Below are positions 36,177 to 46,379 of a DNA stretch of 64,000 nt, piece by piece. Source of the DNA: Fen-1298 sp050008835 (GTDB lineage Bacteria; Bacteroidota; Ignavibacteria; UBA10030). The translations under genes and the position numbers were made by a program. The stretch lies in the NCBI GenBank assembly GCA_050008835.1, contig JBEKLV010000001.1, positions 25,750 through 89,749 of the forward strand, read 5' to 3'. Every line of letters starts with the position of its first letter. Positions within the stretch are counted from its first letter, which is position 1. The notes under the pieces are model-generated. The model was not told the origin of the DNA. It worked only from the letters and a program-made list of their open reading frames with translations, and made no database searches.

Positions 36177-37364
36177 TTATTTATTATGTCTTGTGCAAAT
36201 TGACAAGTAGAATTCAGATAATTGAACAGCGGATCTTGCCCAACTTGATTCACTTTCCTTCGTTCTTTGTATCTGAGCTATCATGGCAGTAAGGCGATCT
36301 TGATCGGCGAGCAGTGAGCTCACTGCATCGGCAAGCGCTTTAGAATCCTTTGGTGGAACGAGAAGCCCTGTGGTGTTATGGACAACGTACTCTCGAAATG
36401 AACCGACATCAGAAGCAATAACGGGTTTATTAAACGCATAAGCAGTCATTAATACGCCGCTCTGCGTAGCCTCTATATATGGGCAAACGACAATCGATGA
36501 TCGCTGGAGCAATTGAGCCAGCAAACTGTTTGAAATGTGATAATTATAAATTTCAAAGATCGAATTATTCTCGATTATCGACCGATCAAAATATAACTCT
36601 CCGGCACCTGCGATTATAATTCTGAGATTTGGAAATCGACTTTGCAGGTTCTTTCCTGCCTCTGCCAGATATTCGATGCCCTTATATGGAGAGATTCTAC
36701 CAAAAAACAAAATGGTTTGGTTCTCAGTTTGTACATCCGGGCGTGCATGCTTAAGATATACTTCAAATGAGCCAAATTTGGCAACAATGGTTCTCTGTTG
36801 CTGTACTCCATAATACGCACAAAATTCGTTCCTCATAGTTTCAGACAATAAATGGAAATTATGAGTTCGGTTTTCCGTTATTGCCTTCATATAAAATTTG
36901 TAATTCCACGCTCTACCATGCGACTCTCCGAAGTGAAGAATATAATCGTGTACTGTAAATATCCGCGGCACCCCTTTAAGAAAGACCATCTGTTGAAGCC
37001 ACGGCAATGACGAGCCATAATAATGAATCAGATCGAACTTCTTTTCTTTTATCCATTGTACTACTCTTCGGGAGATGAGAAAATTCTGATAATCCTTCAA
37101 GGCAAGTGAATGATATTTGACCATTGATATTTTTTCATGTTCCAAGTTAAAATTATCCCGAATCTGCCGGACCAATTCGTATTCACGGGCAAGATCGGGG
37201 TGCATGCCGAGCGCTATTTCAGCGGTATCTGCATCGATGACACTTTGAGTGTACCTTCCACCCTCCATGTCGATCAGGAGTTCACTCTCGGCTTGTGCGC
37301 ATAACGATTTATAGAATTCTATACCGCTGTCGAAATGGCCTTTGCATATAAAAAGAATTTTCAT
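36177..37364 (-). CDS. GT4-family glycosyltransferase
   Basis: 395 aa. ILFICKGHFDSGIEFYKSL at the N-terminus, IHYYGSSLPWLQQMVF, ILFFGRISPYKGIEYLAEAGKNL (donor domain), IIAGAGELYFD, VVCPYIEATQSGVLMTAYAFNKPVIASDVG with the EX7E-region (ATQSGVLMTAYA), and GLLVPPKDSKALA. The motif set is standard for GT4. A 109-bp gap separates it from the polymerase gene upstream. Confidence 0.9.
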   Translation of the reverse strand: MKILFICKGHFDSGIEFYKSLCAQAESELLIDMEGGRYTQSVIDADTAEIALGMHPDLAREYELVRQIRDNFNLEHEKISMVKYHSLALKDYQNFLISRRVVQWIKEKKFDLIHYYGSSLPWLQQMVFLKGVPRIFTVHDYILHFGESHGRAWNYKFYMKAITENRTHNFHLLSETMRNEFCAYYGVQQQRTIVAKFGSFEVYLKHARPDVQTENQTILFFGRISPYKGIEYLAEAGKNLQSRFPNLRIIIAGAGELYFDRSIIENNSIFEIYNYHISNSLLAQLLQRSSIVVCPYIEATQSGVLMTAYAFNKPVIASDVGSFREYVVHNTTGLLVPPKDSKALADAVSSLLADQDRLTAMIAQIQRTKESESSWARSAVQLSEFYLSICTRHNK

Positions 37365-37473
37365 ATAAGATCTTAAAAGAATATTTCATTCACCGAATAT
37401 ATTCTCGAACTGGAGGATAATATCGGGAGATAGCTACAAATGATTACTTGGTTTTCTTAGAATATTCCATTCC

Positions 37474-38892
37474 TTAACTATGATTTCTATTTTCCATTGA
37501 AGGAATCGAAACATCCTTCTGTGAAATAAATTCTATCGACTCCAGAAGAACTGCCATTATAATAATAATTCTAGGTCCTGCACTAAAAATGTCGCGGGAA
37601 ACCGGATAAGCGAATAGAAGGCCTATCATCGCTCCTATTAATCCTGCAACAATACCTCTATATTTTGAATCTTTTTGGAGTGAACGTAAAAGCCTCATTG
37701 CATTCTTAAAAAATATTAGAGTAAACGATATGGGAAATAATAATCCAAGAACTCCAAAAAGCATAATTGTGTTCGATACACCAACATCATTATCGTATAA
37801 TTTTGAAGCAGTTTTGCCTAGCCCGTATCCAAAAAATAGTTTTTCTGATATTTTCGAGTTTAACAACTCTATTTCTGCTAAACGGACATTGTATGTTGAT
37901 GATTTATTACCTACTGAACTTTCAATAGAAGAGAATCTCATCGCAATTATTTCTGGAAGACTAAGTCCACCCTTGCTAAGAATTGGTGCATTATTAACTA
38001 CAATGAAGAATAAAATTACAGTAAATGCAGTAATTGCTGCAGTCTTAGTAATTTTCTTCGATATAAATAATAATGAAATTATTCCAACAATTATCATTAA
38101 CCAGTATTGACGTACAAGTGCCAGAGCAAATGTGAAAACCGCAACAATAGCAGGCAAATACCATTTGGATATTCTTGCCTTCTTTCCTAAAAGAATAATA
38201 CCTAATGATACAAATAGAACAAGGTACGTTTCGTAAGCAGCTTTACTCGTTACATAAGGTATAATATGTTTTCCGATTTCCACTGTATGGCCCACTCTTA
38301 TTTCGCCATTTATAAAACCATACAATTGAATTATAAATGCAAGAAACATAACAACGACGTAGAGTTTTACAACAAACCAGAAACGCTTTTCAGTTGAAAT
38401 AATCCCCAATAATCCAAAGTAAGAAAGCATATAAATATGCAGGCGTGACGAATTGAATAATTGACGGACTGAATCAATATCTCCGATATTTATAGTGACC
38501 GATATAATTAACCCGAAAAAGAAAAAAAACAAGGGGATCAAGAACATTGGTTTGCGGCCCTGGCGCACAAAAAGACTTATACCAACAACAAATATCACAA
38601 GGTTTACGAAATCAGTGAGTTGAAATGAAATTCCGCCACCAAGTGCAAATAATGGGAATCCACTACTAGGAGCCAATTCTAATAGTATCCCTGAACATAA
38701 AACATATATTATGAGAAGCAACTCTGGAAATTCAAATGCAGCAAAAATAACCCAAAGCACAACTACCATAGCCGTAAGTGCTTCTAACCCTCTCGCATAT
38801 AAAAAATACATCGAGAGGATTACAAGAATCCCGATCAATGTGTATTTTTTTAAAAACTCGTATAAAGAACGTTCACTAATTAGCCGTAACAT
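37474..38892 (-). CDS. O-antigen ligase/polymerase-like (Wzy/WaaL-type) membrane protein
   Basis: 472 aa with about 11-12 hydrophobic segments and one large loop. The loop holds SSRLHIYMLSYFGLLGIISTEKRFWFVVKLYVV and later AEIELLNSKISEKLFFGYGLGKTASKLYDNDVGVSNTIML, the GxGxG-like and adjacent residues typical of the Wzy_C/O-antigen ligase region. It would polymerise or ligate repeat units at the periplasmic side of the inner membrane. It is followed by the second flippase, which makes a Wzx/Wzy unit. Confidence 0.82.
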   Translation of the reverse strand: MLRLISERSLYEFLKKYTLIGILVILSMYFLYARGLEALTAMVVVLWVIFAAFEFPELLLIIYVLCSGILLELAPSSGFPLFALGGGISFQLTDFVNLVIFVVGISLFVRQGRKPMFLIPLFFFFFGLIISVTINIGDIDSVRQLFNSSRLHIYMLSYFGLLGIISTEKRFWFVVKLYVVVMFLAFIIQLYGFINGEIRVGHTVEIGKHIIPYVTSKAAYETYLVLFVSLGIILLGKKARISKWYLPAIVAVFTFALALVRQYWLMIIVGIISLLFISKKITKTAAITAFTVILFFIVVNNAPILSKGGLSLPEIIAMRFSSIESSVGNKSSTYNVRLAEIELLNSKISEKLFFGYGLGKTASKLYDNDVGVSNTIMLFGVLGLLFPISFTLIFFKNAMRLLRSLQKDSKYRGIVAGLIGAMIGLLFAYPVSRDIFSAGPRIIIIMAVLLESIEFISQKDVSIPSMENRNHS

Positions 38893-39050
38893 CTCAGTTA
38901 TGTTTTCATTCCTCTCTATTTATTGACCGGTTACTTTCTTTAACAAGCCGTTACTAAATCCGGTTACATCTAAATAATCTGCGATTTGTTCTTAAAATCA
39001 TCTTTTCCTATTCATAGACTTAAATCTCAATAGAGCATTCGACCATTATT

Positions 39051-40538
39051 CTATAATTCTGTTCGAATATATGTGTAGATTTTTTTTACGTCACTAATTT
39101 TTTGCAGTTGCCGTAAATCATCTTTTGTTATCCATTTCATAAGAAACATAAGTACATAGGTTAAAAGAAAGAAACAAACAGCAAATACAATAGAGGTAGT
39201 CCACGATTGATCGGTGTGAAGGTAATTCTTCAAGGTAATTCCGATTCCCGTGAGTATAAAACCGTAAAGTAAATATCTCTCATTTTTCCATACTTCGAGT
39301 TGAGGCGATATTCTCCCCGCAAAAAAACGGAACGAATATCCCACAGCCAAAGAATTAGATGAAACTGCCAGCGCTGTACCAAGAGCTTGGTATCCAATTC
39401 CGATTCTTTTCAGGATAAACACATTTAATGCAATAAATAAAAAGAGACTCATAGACTGGAGCCAAGCACCAAGCCTAAATTTGTTCATACCAAGAATGAA
39501 ATTACCGTACGGCATATTCGTGACATAAAAAAATGATCCTGCGACCATCACCGCTAATACAGGCCCTGACGGTACATATTGCTTCCCGAGAAATACTCTG
39601 ACGATGATTTCAGAATAAATAACGACAAATATAACGAATGGCATTATGAATATATAGGTGAACCGCTCAAAGCGATGTATGGTATCATGGATGTACTCGT
39701 GATCATTTCTCGCCACGGCTGAAGAAAACATCGGAAAAAACAACAAACCGACAGTGTTTCCGATGGTCTGCACAAAACCGCTGAGGCTGATTCCAGCAGC
39801 GTAATACCCGACTTGCCGTGCATCTGAATAATATTGAAGTATGACACGATCCAAATATAATACCAAATTGCTGGCAAATCCAATAATGATTATCGGGATA
39901 CTAATCTTGACGTACTCCATCGCAAGCGAATGATCATAATGCCCTCTGGGGTAATTTTTATAAAGCTGAAAATATATCACTACCAGAATAATTGCACCGA
40001 GCAGCTGTGCCCCGCTCAATCCAATAGCGCCCAATCCGACGATAACCGCTACTAATCGTAATATCTGTACAATAATTGATTGAATGAATGATGGTACATC
40101 CTGTTTCGCTTGTTCAGTGCGGCCGATAAACGTACTGATTGGTATTAAACTTATTTGAGTCAGAACAATCGACGCCAGCCAGATGAGAACTACAATGAAG
40201 TGCTCGTGTGTCTCGAATGATTTGTGCAGAATGGCATACTGGACAAAGATAGCACACACAACAAAGAAAAAAAATACTGCGGTCAGCAGAAGTTTGATGC
40301 GTGTAAATGTCGAGATGCATGTACCTATATCTCTCCCCTCAGAAATTAATTTTACGTGCGCAGTTCCTGTTCCGAAATCCGCAATGAACTGAAACATCGA
40401 TACAAACGACATTCCAAAAGCGACGATACCTAGTGCAGTCGGTCCGGCTATCCGCGCTACAAATATACCCACGATCATAGAGGTTATTTGTATGAGGATT
40501 CTGCTTGAATAATTGAGTATTAACTTCTGAGCAAGCAT
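39051..40538 (-). CDS. Oligosaccharide flippase (Wzx/MATE-like), second copy
   Basis: 495 aa with about 14 hydrophobic segments. The N-terminal IQITSMIVGIFVARIAGPTALGIVAFGMSFVSMFQFIADFGTGTAHVKLISEG is characteristic of PST flippases; VRVFLGKQYVPSGPVLAVMVAGSFFYVTNMPYGNFILGM and IGYQALGTALAVSSNSLAVGYSF match the C-terminal half. It would flip lipid-linked glycan units. It is longer than the plus-strand flippase and differs in detail, so probably serves a different glycan. Confidence 0.9.
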   Translation of the reverse strand: MLAQKLILNYSSRILIQITSMIVGIFVARIAGPTALGIVAFGMSFVSMFQFIADFGTGTAHVKLISEGRDIGTCISTFTRIKLLLTAVFFFFVVCAIFVQYAILHKSFETHEHFIVVLIWLASIVLTQISLIPISTFIGRTEQAKQDVPSFIQSIIVQILRLVAVIVGLGAIGLSGAQLLGAIILVVIYFQLYKNYPRGHYDHSLAMEYVKISIPIIIIGFASNLVLYLDRVILQYYSDARQVGYYAAGISLSGFVQTIGNTVGLLFFPMFSSAVARNDHEYIHDTIHRFERFTYIFIMPFVIFVVIYSEIIVRVFLGKQYVPSGPVLAVMVAGSFFYVTNMPYGNFILGMNKFRLGAWLQSMSLFLFIALNVFILKRIGIGYQALGTALAVSSNSLAVGYSFRFFAGRISPQLEVWKNERYLLYGFILTGIGITLKNYLHTDQSWTTSIVFAVCFFLLTYVLMFLMKWITKDDLRQLQKISDVKKIYTYIRTEL

Positions 40539-40620
40539 ACGTGCCGCGAACGATTATTAAGTTTCATTGAAATATTATTTGGGGAAACATTACTATTGAA
40601 TCATCGACTTGAGATATGAA

Positions 40621-41286
40621 TCATCGTTCATGTTTTGCATTATTTCTAGTACTATGTTTGTTTAATTTGATCTTCTTAATATATACCGCCGGCACACCGC
40701 CAACCATTGTATAAGAAGGAACATCTTTTGTAACAGCACTGTTCGGTGCGATTATAGAATGATGGCCAATCGTTACTCCGGGATAAATAGTACAATTACC
40801 GCCAATATATACATTATCCTCAATAATAATCGGACTTGTTTCTCTTTTGGATTTATCGGACAGCATATCACCTGCGAGAGCCTGCCTTACACTCGTGTGA
40901 GTCCATAATCCTGTGGAAGGTCCGGCAATATGAACGTAATTTCCTATTGTTAAGTTGTCACTCCAATCCATCACGCAGTAGATACCAATGTACGAATTTT
41001 CACCTATCTGAATTTTACCGTTTCCATATCCGGTAACAACGACGCCGTACTCGATATGCGACCCCTTCCCGACTGCGACCCTGGAAAGCACGGTATTATC
41101 ACCGATTGCAACATCATCCCCAAGAACAGATTCTTCAACGATTGTTGCATGATTCCCGACAACAACATTTTTGCCAATATGAACGGTTGTGTCAAACTTG
41201 ATACCGGCGCCAAACCGGTTTGATTTTTTATTGTGCCATTTCATAAACATATTAATAATCAGTTGTTTGATGCGGGCTATTCTCAT
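40621..41286 (-). CDS. Hexapeptide-repeat (LbH) acyltransferase
   Basis: 221 aa. The left-handed beta-helix is shown by IGKNVVVGNHATIVEESVLGDDVAIGDNTVLSRVAVGKGS, IGENSYIGIYCVMDWSDNLTIGNYVHIAGPSTGLWTHTSV, VYIGGNCTIYPGVTIGHHSIIAPNSAVTKDVPSYTMVGGVPAVYIKK. This is the Wbb/CysE-like O-acetyltransferase layout. Its product could acetylate a sugar of the repeat unit. Coupled by 4 bp overlap with the FemAB-like gene upstream. Confidence 0.88.
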   Translation of the reverse strand: MRIARIKQLIINMFMKWHNKKSNRFGAGIKFDTTVHIGKNVVVGNHATIVEESVLGDDVAIGDNTVLSRVAVGKGSHIEYGVVVTGYGNGKIQIGENSYIGIYCVMDWSDNLTIGNYVHIAGPSTGLWTHTSVRQALAGDMLSDKSKRETSPIIIEDNVYIGGNCTIYPGVTIGHHSIIAPNSAVTKDVPSYTMVGGVPAVYIKKIKLNKHSTRNNAKHER

Positions 41287-42242
41287 AATATGAGCAATCC
41301 TTCCAGTTTATTAAACAATCGATAAGAGAATGTTTTCTCGTTAAGAAAATAATTATGAACTTCCCATCGGGAAAAATCCTTTTTAAACTCATAAATATTC
41401 GGCAGCCGCTCCTTTTCAACGGAACAGAGATCGTAGTATGAACATCCATTGCGTTTTGCATTTTGAATCGCGTGCCATTGAAGAAGTTCACCCTGGCCGA
41501 AGTTGCCGCTTTCCTTAATTCCGATACCCAGCCAATACAAGGCATAATTCTTGTCCATAGCGAGAACTAATCCCCCAAGAATAGAATTATCTTTTATGGC
41601 CCATAGAATATCAAATTTTACCTTTCTTGAATTCAGAAACAATCGTTCAAAGAAAATATTTTCTGGCGTGCCTAATCCATATTCTATATTGGCATTTTTC
41701 AAGTAAGAATGAAAAGTACTTAGATCCTTTTTATCGTCGATGACTATGCGAACATTGTTCTTTTCGGCTTTTCGAACCATATTACGTCGTTTCGAAGAAA
41801 TATCCTCCTGCCAAATACGATCTAATTCTTTTCGCAGATCAACGATTATCGTACAATAATCATTTTTTTTAATGTTAGAATAGGTAACATGAAATTCATC
41901 AATACAAGGAAGTGTAAAGCCTGTCAATGCTTGAGCGATTGATAAATTAACGCTATGCGATGTGAAATTGTACGATCGTTTAAAAATCCAACCCCCGAAC
42001 GGCAGCAGGAATTCCCGAGGACCGGTTGCATACTGTATCGTAAATAAATTATTTTGTTTATGAACTGGGCAAATACCTATGATCTCTCCATTCTCGGAAC
42101 ACACCCAATAGAAAAAACCTGTCTTAAAATATTCACTGACAACAATATTCCATTCAGGCCAATGTGTTGGTGCGGAAAAATTATCATCAAGGAATGCTTC
42201 AATAGCTTCCATTCGGCTTTCTTTATAAAATTCCACTGCCAT
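41283..42242 (-). CDS. FemAB/GNAT-fold aminoacyl- or acyltransferase
   Basis: 319 aa, second protein of this type in the window. FFYWVCSENGEIIGICPVHKQNN and TGPREFLLPFGGWIF match the first GNAT-like domain; ILWAIKDNSILGGLVLAMDKNYALYWLGIG, LLQWHAIQNAKRNGCSYYDLCSVEKERLPNIYEFKKDFSRWEV is the characteristic C-terminal block. It overlaps the hexapeptide acyltransferase by 4 bp, and together they may acylate or aminoacylate an amino sugar. Neither donor nor acceptor is visible. Confidence 0.85.
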   Translation of the reverse strand: MAVEFYKESRMEAIEAFLDDNFSAPTHWPEWNIVVSEYFKTGFFYWVCSENGEIIGICPVHKQNNLFTIQYATGPREFLLPFGGWIFKRSYNFTSHSVNLSIAQALTGFTLPCIDEFHVTYSNIKKNDYCTIIVDLRKELDRIWQEDISSKRRNMVRKAEKNNVRIVIDDKKDLSTFHSYLKNANIEYGLGTPENIFFERLFLNSRKVKFDILWAIKDNSILGGLVLAMDKNYALYWLGIGIKESGNFGQGELLQWHAIQNAKRNGCSYYDLCSVEKERLPNIYEFKKDFSRWEVHNYFLNEKTFSYRLFNKLEGLLIL

Positions 42243-42252
42243 GCGTGTTCGA

Positions 42253-43182
42253 TTAAATAAAGTGACGTACTGATAGGATACGATTTCTTGTTCCCCATAT
42301 CAAACCGGAGAAAAATCCCTGCCATATTTTATATGATATCTTTGGCTGCAATCGTTTTAAGTTCACCAAAGATGCCTTGATAACAAAATCATATAGATGG
42401 TGCCACATGAACCTACGGAAAAATAACGTTGATTTATATCGCATAATGACAATCAGAGGATTTCTCGCATCATAATACATTTTCTTTGCAGACGCTTTTC
42501 CGAGTGTTGCGCTCTCCTTATGCCAAATTTTTGCATATGGCGTATACATTATTTTGTATCCTGCAAGCTTTGCTCGTGCCTGCCAATCATATTCTTCGCA
42601 CTGTAAAAAAAATGTAGTATCATATCCGCCCAACTCGCGGTACATAGCACCTTTGACAAGCGTAAAGATATCGTCGGCAAAGATTCGTTCACAAATTTGA
42701 TCATATTGTCCTTGATCGTGTTCTCCCTGACCGATGTGCGATCCGTTCCAGCGTATCGGATCTTCGCGCTTGCCCACTGTCTGAAACACGGTCGGATTAT
42801 CAAAGTAAAACACCTTACCTGTCACAAAACCGATCGTCGGGTCAGATTCTGCTACCGTTACTAATTCCGAAATGACCTTTCTATCCGCTTTGATATCATT
42901 ATTGGAGACAAGGGCATATTTTGCGTTCCGTATTTGAAATGTATATTCCAGACCTGCATTAAACCCGCCTGAATACCCCAGATTTTTCCCATTTTCAATC
43001 AGATGTACCTGCGGAAACTGAGTGCGTACATATTCCTGACTCCCATCCACAGAGCCGTTATCAATCAAGACGATTTCAAAATTGGGATAATCATTCGCCA
43101 AGTAAGAAGAAAGCGAATCCTTTAATAAATGCTTTCCGTTATAATTAAGAAGCAAAACGCAGACTAAAGAATTATTGCTCAT
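42253..43182 (-). CDS. GT2-family glycosyltransferase
   Basis: 309 aa. LVCVLLLNYNGKHLLKDSLSSYLANDYPNFEIVLIDNGSVDGSQEY is the GT2 nucleotide-binding start; LIENGKNLGYSGGFNAGLEYT, ALVSNNDIKADRKVI (the DxD-equivalent SNNDIKAD), EECEYDWQARAKLAGYKIMYTPYAKIWHKESA is the late acidic and His motif. Likely transfers rhamnose or another sugar, as many GT2 with this ending do. It lies 10 bp upstream of the FemAB-like gene, so shares its operon. Confidence 0.92.
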   Translation of the reverse strand: MSNNSLVCVLLLNYNGKHLLKDSLSSYLANDYPNFEIVLIDNGSVDGSQEYVRTQFPQVHLIENGKNLGYSGGFNAGLEYTFQIRNAKYALVSNNDIKADRKVISELVTVAESDPTIGFVTGKVFYFDNPTVFQTVGKREDPIRWNGSHIGQGEHDQGQYDQICERIFADDIFTLVKGAMYRELGGYDTTFFLQCEEYDWQARAKLAGYKIMYTPYAKIWHKESATLGKASAKKMYYDARNPLIVIMRYKSTLFFRRFMWHHLYDFVIKASLVNLKRLQPKISYKIWQGFFSGLIWGTRNRILSVRHFI

Positions 43183-43719
43183 AAGATAAATTTCTTAGTC
43201 AGTATATATCGACAAATATACAATTTATTTTGCCTTTACTGCCCGTAGAATAATAAACTGGCCATATTTGCAATCTTCTTTCCATAGCGAGACAGACAAA
43301 CCATTCTGCGATGCGGTGCTTTCCATTTTATGAAGATGTGTCTCTAACTTTTTACCTGAATTTTATTCTCATCGGCCTATAATCAATTCTTGCCACAGTT
43401 TTTTTAAATCGCTCGATTTCAACAAGAGGGCAGCTTTTGTTGCTGTATGGCGAGCCGCTGGAAACTCTTCATGCGGTAAGAGACTCGAACCACGCCACGT
43501 CATCAACAAAGGTGACCTTTAGTGTTGCATGAGCTTCACAATGAATACCGGCCGTATACCCCGAAAACTAATGAATTGAGCAAGAATATTTCTGTCTACA
43601 CTTTTTCGGAGTTCAGAGAGCAACAATACATTATACTCAAACTTTCTTCTTTCGAAGCTCCATAGTTCTGGCTTGATGACCGCTGGGAATAATTTGCACG
43701 TTAAAACGTTTGCATATTT
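43183..43719 (-). pseudogene. Decayed gene remnants (possible methyltransferase)
   Basis: 537 bp on the minus strand between intact glycosyltransferase genes. Several broken in-frame pieces look coding: ELWSFERRKFEYNVLLLSEL then RKSVDRNILAQFISFRG, later FPAARHTATKAALLLKSSDL, and a final piece ending SVSLWKEDCKYGQFIILRAV before a stop at about 43224. Each is ended by stops or frame changes. The last piece resembles the C-terminus of class I methyltransferases, but this is a guess. No intact gene. Confidence 0.4.
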
Positions 43720-44970
43720 CTACCCATAGTACTGTTTCCACAGATCTTTGTATAATTGTATAAACTGTGATGCTATAATTTCCCAGGAAAATTTTTTTCG
43801 GGCAACTTTAACAGGTGTACTAAGAATGATTCGTCCCTCGAGTACATCATTTATTGCTTTGCACCAAAGAGGAGGACGCCTTGGATCAAGCAACAATCCA
43901 GTTGAAGTCTCCCTCATAATCTCAGCTGAAACTCCGGTATTCGTTGAGATTACAGGAAGTCCACAGCCAAATGCTTGAAATACTGACACGGGGCCTCCTT
44001 CTGAAATAGATGTACTGAGAAAGTAATCTGCAGCCCAATAAAGATCACGCAGTTTTTCGTTCCTCACATAATCGTGAAAAGCAATATTTCCGGTTTTGAT
44101 CCATGGTTCTGCAAGTTCATGTAAGTACGCTTCATATTCCGGCATCCCATGACCTACAAAGAGGATTAAAAAATTTTCACGAAGTATATTTCTTTTAAGA
44201 CACTTGATCAATCGATCTATTTGCTTCCCTGGGGTAAAGTTCGATGCCAATAGAAAAACTTTCTTTGTTTTTGTGTTGTAACGACTATCGAATGCCGAAC
44301 GGTTGAATGTTGGTGGACGAAAATGCCAAAATTCAAAATCGCATCCCATGGTTAATTTAAATATGCTTTTTTTAAAAACTCTACGAATATCTTTAATAAC
44401 TTTTTCTCGTTGCTCAGTAATAATATCAACGTTTTCCAAACAAACACACAAACGTCGATCCTGAATGATGAGATTCGGAATCTTCCAAATTCTCCGAGTC
44501 CTTTTTATTAAAGCAAGCGGTGTCGCAAAGCTTCCGTGCCCTGTCAGTACTATTGGCAATGATTCTTTGGCTGAGACAACTTCTATTAATTTTTGTGTAG
44601 ATCGTTGATAATCATTTAAATGAAGAATGATTCGATTATTTTTTTCTTGGAATAGCTTGGTTATAAGAAGGTTACTCCAATACTCGCTTCCATCAGACGT
44701 ACTTTGGGTTGCAGGGAAAAGACGATGTACAACACCCGAATTTAATTTAGCAAAATATTCTTTATCTGCCCTTACGTCTGGCTGCCACACTTCATATTGG
44801 AATTCACCTGTTAACTTTAAGATTTCATTACCTAATTGATCAGGCCAATCATAACCCCATATACCAACCCCTTGTCCGTTACTGGTTTCCCACCAAATCT
44901 CTGGGCGAGGCAAATTTTCATAAAAGCTATACGCAGGTGATTCATTCAATATATTAATTATTTTCTTCAT
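43720..44970 (-). CDS. GT4-family glycosyltransferase
   Basis: 416 aa. KKVFLLASNFTPGKQIDRLIKCLKR starts the donor domain, LFVGHGMPEYEAYLHELAEPW and IAFHDYVRNEKLRDLYWAADYFLSTSISEGGPVSVFQAFGCGLPVISTNTG contain the SISEGGPVSVFQAFGCGLP EX7E region, followed by GLLLDPRRPPLWCKAIND. N-terminal domain has GVGIWGYDWPDQLGNE. Sits directly downstream of the DegT aminotransferase at 45043. Confidence 0.88.
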   Translation of the reverse strand: MKKIINILNESPAYSFYENLPRPEIWWETSNGQGVGIWGYDWPDQLGNEILKLTGEFQYEVWQPDVRADKEYFAKLNSGVVHRLFPATQSTSDGSEYWSNLLITKLFQEKNNRIILHLNDYQRSTQKLIEVVSAKESLPIVLTGHGSFATPLALIKRTRRIWKIPNLIIQDRRLCVCLENVDIITEQREKVIKDIRRVFKKSIFKLTMGCDFEFWHFRPPTFNRSAFDSRYNTKTKKVFLLASNFTPGKQIDRLIKCLKRNILRENFLILFVGHGMPEYEAYLHELAEPWIKTGNIAFHDYVRNEKLRDLYWAADYFLSTSISEGGPVSVFQAFGCGLPVISTNTGVSAEIMRETSTGLLLDPRRPPLWCKAINDVLEGRIILSTPVKVARKKFSWEIIASQFIQLYKDLWKQYYG

Positions 44971-45042
44971 AGCCGGAAATAGCTTTGCACCTAAGGATAA
45001 TTTTTATTCCTTCTTTTCTATTCTATGTATAATGATGAGAGA

Positions 45043-46161
45043 TTACTGTTTAAAAAATCTTTTGATTCCATCAATAATAGAATCCTGCTGATCGTTCGTG
45101 AGGTCAGGGAACAGCGGCAATGTAAGCAGTTTCTTCCAGATTGTTTCTGTCACAGGAAGATGGCGGTAATAGGGCTTATACATGTCATACAAATGGTTGG
45201 GATAATAATGCACTCCCGTTGAAATACCTTTTTCTTTTAAATACTCATTCAACTTATCCCGGTATGAAGATTTTATCACATAATTATGATATGCGGGTTT
45301 CGTCATGTATGATTTACAAATTGGTAATTCGACATCCCCTACTCCTGCCAGTTGATCATTATAACGGGCAACCAGCTCTGCACGCCGTGCATTTGATTTT
45401 TCTAGCTTCCTCAACTGAACGATCCCGATAGCCGCCGGGATGTCATTCATATGGCATTTAAATCCGAGTTCTGCAACATCGTAATACCAGCTGTATCCTT
45501 TGTGGGTGTCTGCATCGCGCGAGTAAGTGTCTTTTGTAATTCCCATCCACCGAAGGCGGCGGAGCAGTTTATCGATCTTGTCATCATTCGTGGTGATCAT
45601 CCCTCCTTCACCGCACGCAAGATTTTTCACGGCATGAAAGCTGAAACAGCCGATATCACCGATGGAACCGAGTTTTTTTCCCTTATATTCTCCGCCGGCA
45701 GCGTGTGCCGCATCTTCAACCAGCTTGAGGTTATGATTCTTCGCAATTTCAAGGACAGGATCTAAATCGACAGCATAGCCGCCATAATGCACAACCACAA
45801 TTGCCTTTGTCTTATTTGTTATGAGACTCTCAATCTTTGTTGTATCAATATTTAAAGAATCCGGTTCAATGTCGCAGAATACCGGCACAGCGTTATTATA
45901 GAGAATTGCGTGGTTGGTTGAAATAAATGTCATTGAAGTCGTAATAACTTCTCTATCTTCGACTCCCATTACTTTCATAGCTAGATGCAGGGCTGCCGTT
46001 GCAGAGTTTACACCAATTGCATGTTTGCATCCAATATAAGATGCAAATTTTGATTCAAATTCTTTCGTCTTTGGTCCGAGTCCGATCCATCCGGTTGAAA
46101 ATGGCTCTTTGAGAGCTTCAAGTTCTTCATTGCCATAATTTGGTTTGAATACAGGTATCAT
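45043..46161 (-). CDS. DegT/DnrJ/EryC1/StrS-family PLP aminotransferase, WbpE/ArnB-like
   Basis: 372 aa, nearest the wbp-like module. GVNSATAALHLAMK (50-63) is the phosphate loop, KLVEDAAHAAGG contains Asp150, and GCFSFHAVKNLACGEGGM contains the Lys179 Schiff base. CHMNDIPAAIGIVQLRKLE is the second hallmark. The family converts 3-keto- or 4-keto-nucleotide sugars to amino sugars. Together with the oxidoreductase (54050) and acetyltransferase (53562) it fits a WbpB-WbpE-WbpD style route, but it is not adjacent to them, so the pairing is an inference. Confidence 0.93.
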   Translation of the reverse strand: MIPVFKPNYGNEELEALKEPFSTGWIGLGPKTKEFESKFASYIGCKHAIGVNSATAALHLAMKVMGVEDREVITTSMTFISTNHAILYNNAVPVFCDIEPDSLNIDTTKIESLITNKTKAIVVVHYGGYAVDLDPVLEIAKNHNLKLVEDAAHAAGGEYKGKKLGSIGDIGCFSFHAVKNLACGEGGMITTNDDKIDKLLRRLRWMGITKDTYSRDADTHKGYSWYYDVAELGFKCHMNDIPAAIGIVQLRKLEKSNARRAELVARYNDQLAGVGDVELPICKSYMTKPAYHNYVIKSSYRDKLNEYLKEKGISTGVHYYPNHLYDMYKPYYRHLPVTETIWKKLLTLPLFPDLTNDQQDSIIDGIKRFFKQ

Positions 46162-46379
46162 ATTATTTTCGGAATTAGGTTTTCGTTAGAGCAGATAGGA
46201 TGCACTAGTTATTTTACAGCAACATCAATTGCATACCATAGATATTTGTTAATCTAATCTTTATCTGAAAATATTTTCTTCAGTTGCAATATCTTTATCC
46301 TTTGTTATTCAGCGACATTTGGCAGTCGCCAATCCCAGATTATTTTATGGAGGAAGAAAAAATTTAGAGCCACTAATGT

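Noticed and set aside
43470..43500. tRNA T-loop-like GGTTCGAGTC on the minus strand
   Set aside because: The flanking bases do not form the T-stem, and no acceptor stem or D-arm is present.
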